Part shown: piece by piece, positions 1 to 6,983 of the stretch | Layout: each line of letters starts with the position of its first letter | Numbering within the stretch: position 1 is the first letter of the stretch | Assembly: GCA_036397065.1 (NCBI GenBank) | Contig: DASWJP010000113.1 | Span: 1 to 8,333, forward strand | Direction of reading: 5' to 3' | Length of the DNA stretch: 8,333 nucleotides | DNA from: JAJFGI01 sp036397065 | GTDB taxonomy: Bacteria; Pseudomonadota; Alphaproteobacteria; Kiloniellales; J153 | Notes under the pieces: generated by a model | Told to the model about the DNA's origin: nothing | What the model saw: the letters and a program-made list of their open reading frames with translations, nothing else | Database searches by the model: none | Made by a program: the position numbers and the translations under genes

Positions 1-1
1 T

Positions 2-286
2 TGGCAGAAAGGCTGCTATGTCGGGCAGGAGTTGACGGCGCGCACGAAATATCGCGGCCTGGTGAAAAAGCGGCTGCTGCCGGTGCGCATCGACGGCCCG
101 ACGCCGCCGCCCGACACCCCGGTCATGCTGGCCGGCAAGGAAGCCGGAGTCATGCGCTCCGCCGTCGATGGCATCGGCCTGGCCTTGCTGCGGCTGGAGC
201 ATGTGGAGGCGGCGGCTGGAGAAGGCTCCTTGACCGCGGGCGCGGCGCGCCTGACCCCGCGCAAGCCCGCCTGGGCGGTGTTCTAG
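2..286 (+). CDS. ygfZ: YgfZ/GcvT-like folate-binding protein, C-terminal part (5' end outside window)
   Basis: This is an open frame that enters from the left edge and encodes 94 residues before a TAG stop. Near its start it carries KGCYVGQE, followed by LTARTKYRGLVKKRL. The K-G-C-Y-x-G-Q-E box is the signature of the YgfZ/CAF17 family, whose conserved cysteine matters for function. Family members resemble the glycine cleavage T protein, bind tetrahydrofolate and help assemble or repair Fe-S cluster enzymes in the cytoplasm. The rest of the fragment matches the family's C-terminal beta-barrel region and ends in PRKPAWAVF. The N-terminal folate-binding part and the start codon lie outside the window. 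The gene converges on the MeaB gene, and the stop codons overlap inside the bases CTAG at 283-286. The family call rests mainly on the signature box and is strong; the exact partner enzymes are unknown. Confidence 0.9.
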   Translation, partial: WQKGCYVGQELTARTKYRGLVKKRLLPVRIDGPTPPPDTPVMLAGKEAGVMRSAVDGIGLALLRLEHVEAAAGEGSLTAGAARLTPRKPAWAVF

Positions 287-1233
287 CGGCGCAAACTCTC
301 GGCCAATTCGGCCAGGCGCGCGAAAGGCGATTGACCGGCGGCCAACCGAAAATTCTGAGATTGGGCGGCCGCCCGGGCCAGCCCATCGCGGCCGAAGCGA
401 TCGCGCACGGCCTCGCGCAGCCACGCCTCGGCCTGGGCCTGCCGGGCCATGGCCAAGCGCCCATGCTCGCCCAGCCAAGCGGCGCGCCGGTCCAGGGCCG
501 CCAGCAACGCGTCGAGGCCGTCCCCCCGCGTGGCCGAGGCGGCCAGCGTGACCACTGGCCATTCGTCGGCGTCTTGCGCCGTGGTCAAGGAGAGGGCCCC
601 TTTCAGATCGGCCAGGGCGCGGCTGGCGGCATTGCCGAGATCCGCTTTGGTCACCACGGCGATGTGCGGGATTTCGACGATGCCGGCCTTCATGAACTGC
701 AAGGCATCGCCCGAGGCGGGCTGCACGCAGAAGACCACCGTATCGGCCACCCCAGCCACGTCCGCTTCCGACTGGCCGACGCCCACCGTCTCGATCAGCA
801 CCCGGTCATAGAGGGCGCGCAACAGCACCATCGCCGCCATGGTCAGATCCGCCAGGCCGCCCAGGCGGTCGCGCGCCGCCATGGAGCGGACGAAGACCCC
901 CTCGTCCGCGGGATCGGTGATCAGCCGGATGCGGTCGCCGAGCAACGCCCCGCCGGAGCGCCGCGACGACGGATCGACGGCGATCACGGCCACCCGTTGG
1001 CCCGACTCGCGCGTGCGGCCGATGAGGCGGCCCAAAAGGGTGGATTTGCCGACACCGGGCGGCCCGGTCACGCCGATCACCTGGGCCCGCGGCGCGGCAA
1101 AGGCGGCATCGAGCAGGGACAGGCTGGCCGCCGCCTCGGGCGCCCGTTCGAGGGCGGCCAAGGCGCGGGTCAGCGCCAGCTTGCCCCCGCTCTCCAGATC
1201 GGCCAGGGTGATCGCACCGCCGGATTTGCTCAT
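283..1233 (-). CDS. meaB: MeaB-type GTPase, chaperone of B12-dependent acyl-CoA mutases
   Basis: The product has 316 residues, close to the usual 310-335 of the MeaB/ArgK family of G3E P-loop GTPases. Visible motifs in order: Walker A GPPGVGKST (57-65, K63); DPSS (87-90) then SGGALLGDRIRL (93-104), the switch region; ETVGVGQSE (148-156), the Walker B/G3 region; TKAD (195-198), the G4 base-specificity motif with Thr where many relatives have Asn; and a helical C-terminus from about 240, matching the dimerisation arm. Family members load and protect adenosylcobalamin in methylmalonyl-CoA or related mutases in the cytoplasm. No mutase gene lies in the window, so the partner is inferred. The ATG at 1231-1233 is the first usable start, and it places the pre-P-loop helices at the expected distance. 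No clear Shine-Dalgarno sequence precedes it. The gene is divergent from the CNB-FHA gene and convergent with ygfZ. The older label 'LAO/AO transport ATPase' refers to the same family. Confidence 0.93.
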   Translation of the reverse strand: MSKSGGAITLADLESGGKLALTRALAALERAPEAAASLSLLDAAFAAPRAQVIGVTGPPGVGKSTLLGRLIGRTRESGQRVAVIAVDPSSRRSGGALLGDRIRLITDPADEGVFVRSMAARDRLGGLADLTMAAMVLLRALYDRVLIETVGVGQSEADVAGVADTVVFCVQPASGDALQFMKAGIVEIPHIAVVTKADLGNAASRALADLKGALSLTTAQDADEWPVVTLAASATRGDGLDALLAALDRRAAWLGEHGRLAMARQAQAEAWLREAVRDRFGRDGLARAAAQSQNFRLAAGQSPFARLAELAESLRR

Positions 1234-1269
1234 GCCGCGCAGTTGGCCGGACCGGATTCACCAGGTCAA
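1234..1269 (-). promoter_or_regulatory. Candidate meaB promoter with TTGACC -35 box (possibly leaderless)
   Basis: On the minus strand CCCTTGACC is present, with TTGACC at 1264-1269, five of six matches to the sigma-70 -35 consensus and preceded by C as in many alphaproteobacterial promoters. Exactly 30 bases separate it from the meaB ATG, the length needed for a 17-base spacer, a -10 hexamer and about 7 bases. This would start the transcript at the ATG. The hexamer at the -10 position (CCAACT) is a poor match, so the call rests on the -35 box, the spacing, the lack of a Shine-Dalgarno sequence and the same box upstream of the small gene at 7990-8238. Confidence 0.35.
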
Positions 1270-1300
1270 GGGCGGAAATCTTGGCTCCTGGCGCCCGGGA

Positions 1301-1332
1301 TTGTCGCAGACAACCGGTAGAACCGTTAACGG
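1301..1332. promoter_or_regulatory. Two adjacent palindromes in the meaB / CNB-FHA divergent region
   Basis: TTGTCGCAGACAA (1301-1313) is an inverted repeat with 5-base arms and a 3-base centre. CCGTTAACGG (1323-1332) is a perfect 10-base palindrome. Between and within them AACCG is repeated directly at 1312 and 1321, nine bases apart. They lie in the 161-bp gap shared by two divergent genes, where operators are expected. Short palindromes also arise by chance in GC-rich DNA, so binding of a regulator is an inference and no factor can be named. Confidence 0.3.
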
Positions 1333-1346
1333 CTTTGTTCTAGCAT
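1318..1346 (+). promoter_or_regulatory. Weak candidate promoter for the CNB-FHA gene
   Basis: TAGAAC (1318-1323) and TAGCAT (1341-1346) are separated by 17 bases, matching the sigma-70 consensus at three and four of six positions. Transcription would begin near 1353 and give a leader of about 40 bases. The CCGTTAACGG palindrome at 1323-1332 would then overlap the -35 edge and the spacer, a typical repressor position. The match is weak and is offered as the best candidate only. Confidence 0.18.
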
Positions 1347-1394
1347 GGCCGCCGGCACCGAGTCGGAAAACACCCATCGATTCCAGGAGATGAC

Positions 1395-2171
1395 ATGAAA
1401 GATCGACAGATCGAAGCTGGCGAGGTCATTTATCGGGAGGGAGATCTCGGGGACGCGGTGTTTGTCGTCAAGGCGGGCGAGGTCGAGGTTTCGCGCACCG
1501 TCTCCGGCCAAATGGTGCGCCTGGCGGTCCTGCGCCACGGCGCGATCTTCGGCGAGATGGGCGTGCTGCGCGATCGGCCGCGTTCGACCACGGTGCGGGC
1601 GATCGGCCCGGTGACACTTCTGGCAATTCTGAAACAAGATTTTCTGGACACCTTCCAGAGCGACAATCCGCTGGCGTTGACGCTGTTGCAGATGCTGTGC
1701 GAACGCTTGCTGCTGGCCGATAGCCAGCTCCTCGAGCAGCAAATTTACAGCGAGGGCGCCATGACAGGTGAGATCAAGCAGATCCGCATCCTCGCCGCGG
1801 CGCCCGAGGTGGAAACCCAGATCGGCACCGACGGCGTGATCGTCAAGAAATTGCCCTTCCTGGTCGGCCGCCGTAAGGATCCCGGCGATACCGGGGGGCC
1901 GGCGCAAGCCAATCTGGTTCTCCATGCATCCAGCAGCAGTCAGCTTGCCCGCCAGCACTTCGCCCTGGAGGATCGGGACGGCCGCCTGGTGGTACACGAT
2001 CTCGAAAGCGATCTCGGCACGCTGGTCAACGGCCGGCGGATCGCCAGCTTCGAGCGTTCCGACGTGGCCGACCTTCAATTCGGTGACAACAAAATCCAGG
2101 CCGGCGGCTCGGAGTCGCCCTACCGCTTTCACGTGATCGTCGAGCGCGAGGTTGTGCCACCCAAGACTTAG
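1395..2171 (+). CDS. Cyclic-nucleotide-binding domain fused to divergent FHA domain
   Basis: The product has 258 residues and no signal peptide or membrane segment. Residues 1-110 form a Crp-type cyclic-nucleotide-binding fold. Its phosphate-binding cassette has FGE at 52-54 and PRSTTVRA at 62-69. E54 and R63 are the residues that hold the ribose and cyclic phosphate, so binding of cAMP or cGMP is plausible. No helix-turn-helix follows, so this is not a Crp/Fnr transcription factor. A helical linker (about 95-130) leads to an FHA domain (about 140-250) with GR at 158-159, ARQH at 185-188 and SDLGTLVNG at 205-213. The usual SRxH serine is A185 and the usual Asn of the (S/T)xNGT loop is L207, so phosphothreonine binding may be weakened or lost. 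The ATG at 1395 follows AGGAG (1385-1389) by 5 bases. The gene is divergent from meaB, and its TAG stop overlaps the ppdK stop within TTAG (2168-2171). The domains are clear; partner and pathway are unknown. Confidence 0.9.
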   Translation: MKDRQIEAGEVIYREGDLGDAVFVVKAGEVEVSRTVSGQMVRLAVLRHGAIFGEMGVLRDRPRSTTVRAIGPVTLLAILKQDFLDTFQSDNPLALTLLQMLCERLLLADSQLLEQQIYSEGAMTGEIKQIRILAAAPEVETQIGTDGVIVKKLPFLVGRRKDPGDTGGPAQANLVLHASSSSQLARQHFALEDRDGRLVVHDLESDLGTLVNGRRIASFERSDVADLQFGDNKIQAGGSESPYRFHVIVEREVVPPKT

Positions 2172-4846
2172 GACAAAGAATAAGTGGCCTTGGCCAAAGC
2201 CGCCTGCGCCGCCGCCAGGCGGGCGATCGGCACCCGATAGGGCGAGCAGGAGACGTAGTCGAGACCAACCTGCTGGCAAAAAGCGATCGAGGCCGGATCG
2301 CCGCCGTGCTCGCCGCATATGCCCAGCTTCAGTTTCTTGCGGGCGGCGCGGCCGCGTTCGACGGCCATGTGCACCAGCTCGCCGACGCCATCGACATCGA
2401 GTGAAATGAACGGGTCCTGCTCGATGATGCCGCGCTGCTCGTAGATGCCCAGGAACGACCCGGCATCGTCGCGCGACAGGCCGAATGTGGTCTGCGTCAG
2501 ATCGTTCGTGCCGAAGCTGAAGAATTCCGCCACCTCGGCAATCTCGCCGGCGCGCAAACAGGCGCGCGGCAATTCGATCATGGTGCCGACCAGATAGCGG
2601 ATCTCGACCCCCTCGCTCTTGATCACCTGGCGGGCGACGCGGTCGACCAGGTCCTTGAGAATCTCCAGTTCCTTGCGCAAGGACACCAGGGGAATCATGA
2701 TCTCCGGCTCGATCGTGTCGCCGGTTTCCTTGTAGACCTGCGCCGCCGCCTCGAAGATGGCGCGCGCCTGCATCTCGTAGATTTCCGGATAGGTGATGCC
2801 CAGCCGGCAGCCGCGATGGCCGAGCATGGGATTGGATTCATCGAGCTTGAGCTTGCGCGCGCGCAACAGTTCGAGCGGCGCCCCGGCGGCTTCGGCGACC
2901 TCGGCCAACTCCTCGTCACCGTGCGGCAGGAATTCGTTGAGCGGCGGATCGAGCAAACGGATGGTGATGGGCAGGCCGCGCATGATCTGGAACAGCTCGA
3001 CGAAATCCTGCCGTTGCATGGGCAGGATCTTGTGCAATGCCTTGCGCCGCTCGGCGCTGCCATCCGCCAGGATCATCTCGCGCACGGCGATGATCCGGTC
3101 GGCGTCGAAGAACATATGCTCGGTGCGGCACAGGCCGATCCCCTCGGCGCCGAACCGCCGGGCGGCACGGGCATCGAGCGGCGTTTCGGCATTGGCCCGC
3201 ACGTTCATGGTGCGCACCTCGTCGGCCCATTCCATCAGCTTGCCGAAATCGCCCGACAGTTCCGGTTGAATGGTCGGCACCTCGCCGAGGATCACCTCGC
3301 CCGTGCTGCCATCGACGGTGATCGTATCGCCTTCCTTCAATTCGTAATCGCGCACCCGCATGACCGCCGACTTGTAGTCGATGCGCAGCTCGCCGGCACC
3401 GGCGACACACGGCCGGCCCATGCCGCGGGCCACCACGGCCGCATGGCTGGTCATGCCGCCGCGGGTGGTCAGGATGCCCTTGGCCGCGTGCATGCCGTGA
3501 ATGTCTTCCGGCGATGTCTCGATGCGGCACAGGATCACCGGCTCGCCGGCGGCACTCTGCGTCTCCGCGGCCGCGGAGGAAAAGACGATGCGGCCCGATG
3601 CCGCCCCCGGCGAGGCCGGCAAGCCGCGGGCGATGACCTCGCGCTTGGCCTTCGGGTCCAGGGTCGGGTGCAAAAGCTGGTCGAGCGAGGCGGGCTCGAT
3701 GCGGCGCACCGCCTCGGCCTTGTCGATCAGGCCCTCGCCGACCATTTCGACGGCGATACGGATGGCGGCATTGGCCGAGCGCTTGCCGCCGCGCGTCTGC
3801 AGCATATAGAGCGTGCCGCGCTGGACCGTGAATTCGATGTCCTGCATGTCGCGGTAATGTTGTTCCAGGGTGCCGCGCACCTTCATGAGCTGGGCGAACA
3901 CCTCGGGCATCACCTCTTCCATGGCGGGCAGGGTGGACTTGTTGTCCTTCTTGCCGCGGATGGTCAGGTGTTGCGGTGTGCGGATGCCGGCCACCACATC
4001 CTCGCCCTGGGCGTTCACCAGGAATTCGCCGTAAAAGACGTTCTCGCCGGTCGATGGATCGCGGGTAAAGGCAACGCCGGTGGCGCAATCCTCGCCCATG
4101 TTGCCGAAGACCATGGCCTGCACGTTGACCGCCGTGCCCCAGTCGGCCGGCAGTCCATGCAGCCGGCGATAGGTGACCGCCCGCTGGTTCATCCACGATC
4201 CGAACACGGCACCGATCGCCGCCCACAGCTGATCCTGCGGCTTTTGCGGAAATGGATCGCCGGTGATCTCGGTGATCTTGTCGTGATAGGCGGCGATGAC
4301 CGTGCGCCAATCTTCGGCGTCCAGCTCCGTATCCAGATCGACCCCTTTATCCTCCTTGTGCAGCTCGAGGATTTCCTCGAGGTAGTGGTGCTCGACGCCG
4401 AGGACCACGTTGCCGAACATCTGGATAAAGCGCCGGTAACTGTCGTAGGCAAAACGCTCGTCGCCCGCCTTGCGCGCCAGACCGACGACCGTGGCATCGT
4501 TGAGGCCCAGGTTGAGCACCGTATCCATCATGCCCGGCATGGAGGCGCGCCCGCCCGAGCGGACCGAGACCAAAAGCGGATTGTCGGCATCGCCGAATTT
4601 CGCGCCGACCTGCGCTTCGATCCGGCCCAGCGCCGCCATGACTTCGTTCTTCACGCCGTCGGCATAGGTGCGATCGTTGGCCAGATAGGTGTTGCAGACC
4701 TCGGTGGTGATCGTGAAACCCGGCGGCACCAGCAGTCCCAGGGACGACATCTCGGCCAGGTTCGCCCCCTTGCCGCCCAGCAGCTCGCGCATATCGGCGC
4801 TGCCGTCCGCCGTGCCGCCCCCGAAGGCGTAAACCCATTTCGCCAT
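2168..4846 (-). CDS. ppdK: Pyruvate, phosphate dikinase
   Basis: The 892-residue product is the full usual length. It interconverts pyruvate, ATP and phosphate with phosphoenolpyruvate, AMP and pyrophosphate in the cytoplasm, at the link between glycolysis and gluconeogenesis. The N-terminal ATP-grasp part (1 to about 360) shows GGKGANLAEM with K26, then R96, D336, E338, Q350 and R352. The central swivelling domain carries GGMTSHAAVVAR with phospho-carrier H468; T466 is the site that regulatory PPDK kinases/phosphorylases modify in relatives. The C-terminal PEP/pyruvate barrel holds R574, R630, D633, E758, N781, D782 and C844 in CGEHGGD. From memory of the Clostridium symbiosum enzyme, these catalytic residues align one for one. 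An upstream extension of the frame overlaps glyS and reads as noise. The ATG at 4844-4846 gives the canonical MAKWVYAFGGG start and follows GAGGG (4858-4862) by 11 bases. It is the last gene of the glyQ-glyS-ppdK operon, 7 bases after glyS, and ends in a four-base overlap with the CNB-FHA gene. Confidence 0.98.
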   Translation of the reverse strand: MAKWVYAFGGGTADGSADMRELLGGKGANLAEMSSLGLLVPPGFTITTEVCNTYLANDRTYADGVKNEVMAALGRIEAQVGAKFGDADNPLLVSVRSGGRASMPGMMDTVLNLGLNDATVVGLARKAGDERFAYDSYRRFIQMFGNVVLGVEHHYLEEILELHKEDKGVDLDTELDAEDWRTVIAAYHDKITEITGDPFPQKPQDQLWAAIGAVFGSWMNQRAVTYRRLHGLPADWGTAVNVQAMVFGNMGEDCATGVAFTRDPSTGENVFYGEFLVNAQGEDVVAGIRTPQHLTIRGKKDNKSTLPAMEEVMPEVFAQLMKVRGTLEQHYRDMQDIEFTVQRGTLYMLQTRGGKRSANAAIRIAVEMVGEGLIDKAEAVRRIEPASLDQLLHPTLDPKAKREVIARGLPASPGAASGRIVFSSAAAETQSAAGEPVILCRIETSPEDIHGMHAAKGILTTRGGMTSHAAVVARGMGRPCVAGAGELRIDYKSAVMRVRDYELKEGDTITVDGSTGEVILGEVPTIQPELSGDFGKLMEWADEVRTMNVRANAETPLDARAARRFGAEGIGLCRTEHMFFDADRIIAVREMILADGSAERRKALHKILPMQRQDFVELFQIMRGLPITIRLLDPPLNEFLPHGDEELAEVAEAAGAPLELLRARKLKLDESNPMLGHRGCRLGITYPEIYEMQARAIFEAAAQVYKETGDTIEPEIMIPLVSLRKELEILKDLVDRVARQVIKSEGVEIRYLVGTMIELPRACLRAGEIAEVAEFFSFGTNDLTQTTFGLSRDDAGSFLGIYEQRGIIEQDPFISLDVDGVGELVHMAVERGRAARKKLKLGICGEHGGDPASIAFCQQVGLDYVSCSPYRVPIARLAAAQAALAKATYSLS

Positions 4847-4853
4847 GGTTTCG

Positions 4854-6980
4854 TTATCCCTCGATCTTGGAAAAATCGGCGACCCTGCCGAGGGTCGTAC
4901 CGATTCGCGCCAGAAGTCGCAAGCGATTGGCGCGCAGATCCGCCTCGTCGCAGTTGACCGTGACTTTGTCGAAGAACGCATCCACCGGCCGGCGCAACTT
5001 CGCCAACGCGGCCATGGCGGCGGTGAAGTCCTCTCCCTCCAACGCTCGCCACGCCTCTTTCTCGGCCTGACGAATATGCTTTTCCAGAATCTTCTCCTCA
5101 TTTTGTACGAGCAGTTCGAACCTAGGATCAACACCACTGTACTGCGGGCCGTCCTTCTTCTCCTCGATGCGCACGATGTTGGCGGCGCGCTGAAACGCCA
5201 CCAGCAGATTGGCGCCATCGTCGCTGCGCAGGAAGGTCTCCAGTGCCTCGACCCGAGCCAGCAGGCGCACCAGGTCGTCTTCGCCGCCCACGGCAAAGAC
5301 CGCGGCGATCAGATCGTGCCGCACGCCCTTGTCCTTGAGGGCCACCTTCAACCGGTCAGCGAAGAAATCGAGCAGATTACCTTCGAAGGTCAGGATTGGA
5401 TGCGTTTTGTCCCCATCGTAGGCCCGAGAAGCGGCCGCAGCTATCAGGTGCGTATAGTTCGTCGAAGCTCTTTCAAACACTTTCAGCAACGGCAACCTCA
5501 GCTTGTTTTCCAAGATCAGGCGGATGACGCCCAACGCCGCGCGGCGCAGGGCATAGGGGTCCTTGGAGCCGGTCGGCTTCTCGTCGATGGCCCAGAAACC
5601 GACCAGGGTATCGATCTTGTCCGCCAGGGCGACGGCCACCGACACCGGTGCCGTCGGGCAGGCATCGTTGGGGCCCAGCGGCGAATAATGCTCGGCGATG
5701 GCCTGGGCCACCTCGGCGTGCTCGCCGTCGTGCAGGGCATAGTAGCGGCCCATGATGCCCTGCAGCTCCGGGAACTCGCCGACCATGCCGGTGACCAGAT
5801 CGGCCTTGGCCAGGCGCGCCGCCGAGCGCACCCGGTCCTTGTCGGCGCCGGGGATGTGGGTGGCGATCTCGACCGCCAGGGCCTGCACCCGGTCCATCTT
5901 GTCGTCCAGGGTGCCGAGCTTTTCATGGAAGACGATATCGCGCAGGCGCGGCGTGCGCGCCGAGAGCGGCGTCTTGCAATCCTGATCCCAGAAAAAGCGC
6001 GCATCGGCCAGACGCGCCCGCAACACCCGCTCGTTGCCGGCGACGATGGTCTTGCCCTTATCGCCGGTGACCATGTTGGCCACCAGCAGGAAGCGGTCGG
6101 CCAATTTGCCCTTGCCATCGACCAGGGCCAAATAGCGCTGATGCGCGCGCATGGAGGTGGTGAGCACTTCCGGCGGCAAGCCCATGAACCGCGCGTCGAT
6201 GCGGCCCATGAGAACCACCGGCCATTCCACCAGGCCGGCCAATTCGTCGAGCAGCGCCGGATCGTCCTTGAGCGACAACTTGGCTTGCGTGGCGATTTTC
6301 TTGGCTTGCGTCTCGATCTCCGCGCGCCGCTCGGCCGGATCGAGCAGCACCTTGGCCCGCTTCAGCTTGGCCCGGTAGTCGGCGAAGCCGCTCACGGACA
6401 CACGCTTGGGCGCGAGAAATCGGTGCCCCACGGTCGCATCGGTGAAGGGCAGCGACAGGCCCTCGCCCAGCGGCAAAGCGCCGCGCAGCTTCTTGCCGTC
6501 GAAGACCGCCAGAACCGAATGCAACGGCCGCACCCAGCGCAAAGACGCGCCGGGCCAGCGCATGGATTTCGGCCAGGACAGGGCGTGCACCGCCTCGCCG
6601 ATCAGTCCGGGCAGCACCTTGGCCGTCGCCTGCCCCTCGATGCGGCGGACGGCGAAATAGAACGCGCCCTTGTCGGTCTGGCGCAACTCGGCCTGTTTCA
6701 GGGAGGTCAGGCCGCATCCTTTGAGAAAACCCTCGATGGCCTGGGGCGGCGCCTCGGGGCGCGGGCCCTTGCGCTCGTCCGTGCGATCCGGTTGCTTGGC
6801 GGGCAGTCCGGTGACGGTCAGGACCAGCCGGCGCGGCGTGACAGTGGCCTCGGCCGCTTCGTGGGTCAGGCCCGCCGCCGTCAGCCGCTCGGTCAGCAGG
6901 CGGCGAAAGTCCGCCGCCGCCGCGGCCTGCATGCGCGCCGGGATTTCCTCGGACAGAAGCTCGATCAGCAAATCCGCCAT
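4854..6980 (-). CDS. glyS: Glycyl-tRNA synthetase, beta subunit
   Basis: The 708-residue product is slightly longer than the roughly 690 residues typical of the family. It is the tRNA-binding chain of the bacterial alpha2-beta2 glycyl-tRNA synthetase and is needed with GlyQ for charging tRNA-Gly. It opens with the family start LLIELLSEEIPARM (4-17). The middle has MRAHQRYLAL (277-286), and the HD-like region has ADLVTGMVGEFPELQGIMG (393-411) followed by KPTGSKDPYALRRAALG (468-484). The C-terminal DALR-type anticodon-binding region ends with PVDAFFDKVTVN (665-676). The ATG at 6978-6980 lies 3 bases after the glyQ stop, which suggests translational coupling; only a weak GGG precedes it. Two internal stretches, near residues 495-525 and 612-635, have low GC and use rare codons such as AGG, AGA and ATA, unlike the rest of the gene. 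The reading frame is intact and the family identification is secure. Confidence 0.98.
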   Translation of the reverse strand: MADLLIELLSEEIPARMQAAAAADFRRLLTERLTAAGLTHEAAEATVTPRRLVLTVTGLPAKQPDRTDERKGPRPEAPPQAIEGFLKGCGLTSLKQAELRQTDKGAFYFAVRRIEGQATAKVLPGLIGEAVHALSWPKSMRWPGASLRWVRPLHSVLAVFDGKKLRGALPLGEGLSLPFTDATVGHRFLAPKRVSVSGFADYRAKLKRAKVLLDPAERRAEIETQAKKIATQAKLSLKDDPALLDELAGLVEWPVVLMGRIDARFMGLPPEVLTTSMRAHQRYLALVDGKGKLADRFLLVANMVTGDKGKTIVAGNERVLRARLADARFFWDQDCKTPLSARTPRLRDIVFHEKLGTLDDKMDRVQALAVEIATHIPGADKDRVRSAARLAKADLVTGMVGEFPELQGIMGRYYALHDGEHAEVAQAIAEHYSPLGPNDACPTAPVSVAVALADKIDTLVGFWAIDEKPTGSKDPYALRRAALGVIRLILENKLRLPLLKVFERASTNYTHLIAAAASRAYDGDKTHPILTFEGNLLDFFADRLKVALKDKGVRHDLIAAVFAVGGEDDLVRLLARVEALETFLRSDDGANLLVAFQRAANIVRIEEKKDGPQYSGVDPRFELLVQNEEKILEKHIRQAEKEAWRALEGEDFTAAMAALAKLRRPVDAFFDKVTVNCDEADLRANRLRLLARIGTTLGRVADFSKIEG

Positions 6981-6983
6981 GGG

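Noticed and set aside
1..1320. A 439-codon plus-strand open frame running through meaB in antisense.
   Set aside because: It is the GC-rich mirror frame of meaB: its product is a low-complexity mix rich in Gly, Arg, Ala and His without motifs, while both ygfZ and meaB in their own frames show family signatures.
2181..2192. TGGCC-TT-GGCCA hairpin just after the CNB-FHA stop as a terminator.
   Set aside because: The stem is only five bases with a two-base loop, there is no T-run, and it lies within the last codons of ppdK.
1326..2318. A 330-codon minus-strand frame opposite the CNB-FHA gene.
   Set aside because: It has no domain and overlaps the ppdK 3' end. The plus-strand gene has a Shine-Dalgarno sequence and two recognisable domains.
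2816..4957. A 713-codon plus-strand open frame antisense to ppdK.
   Set aside because: Long antisense frames are expected opposite strongly biased GC-rich genes. The product has no recognisable domain, and ppdK on the other strand has every catalytic residue.
4847..5296. An N-terminal extension of ppdK by 150 residues.
   Set aside because: The extension overlaps glyS out of frame, has no similarity to PPDK, and the ATG at 4844-4846 gives the standard family N-terminus with a Shine-Dalgarno candidate.
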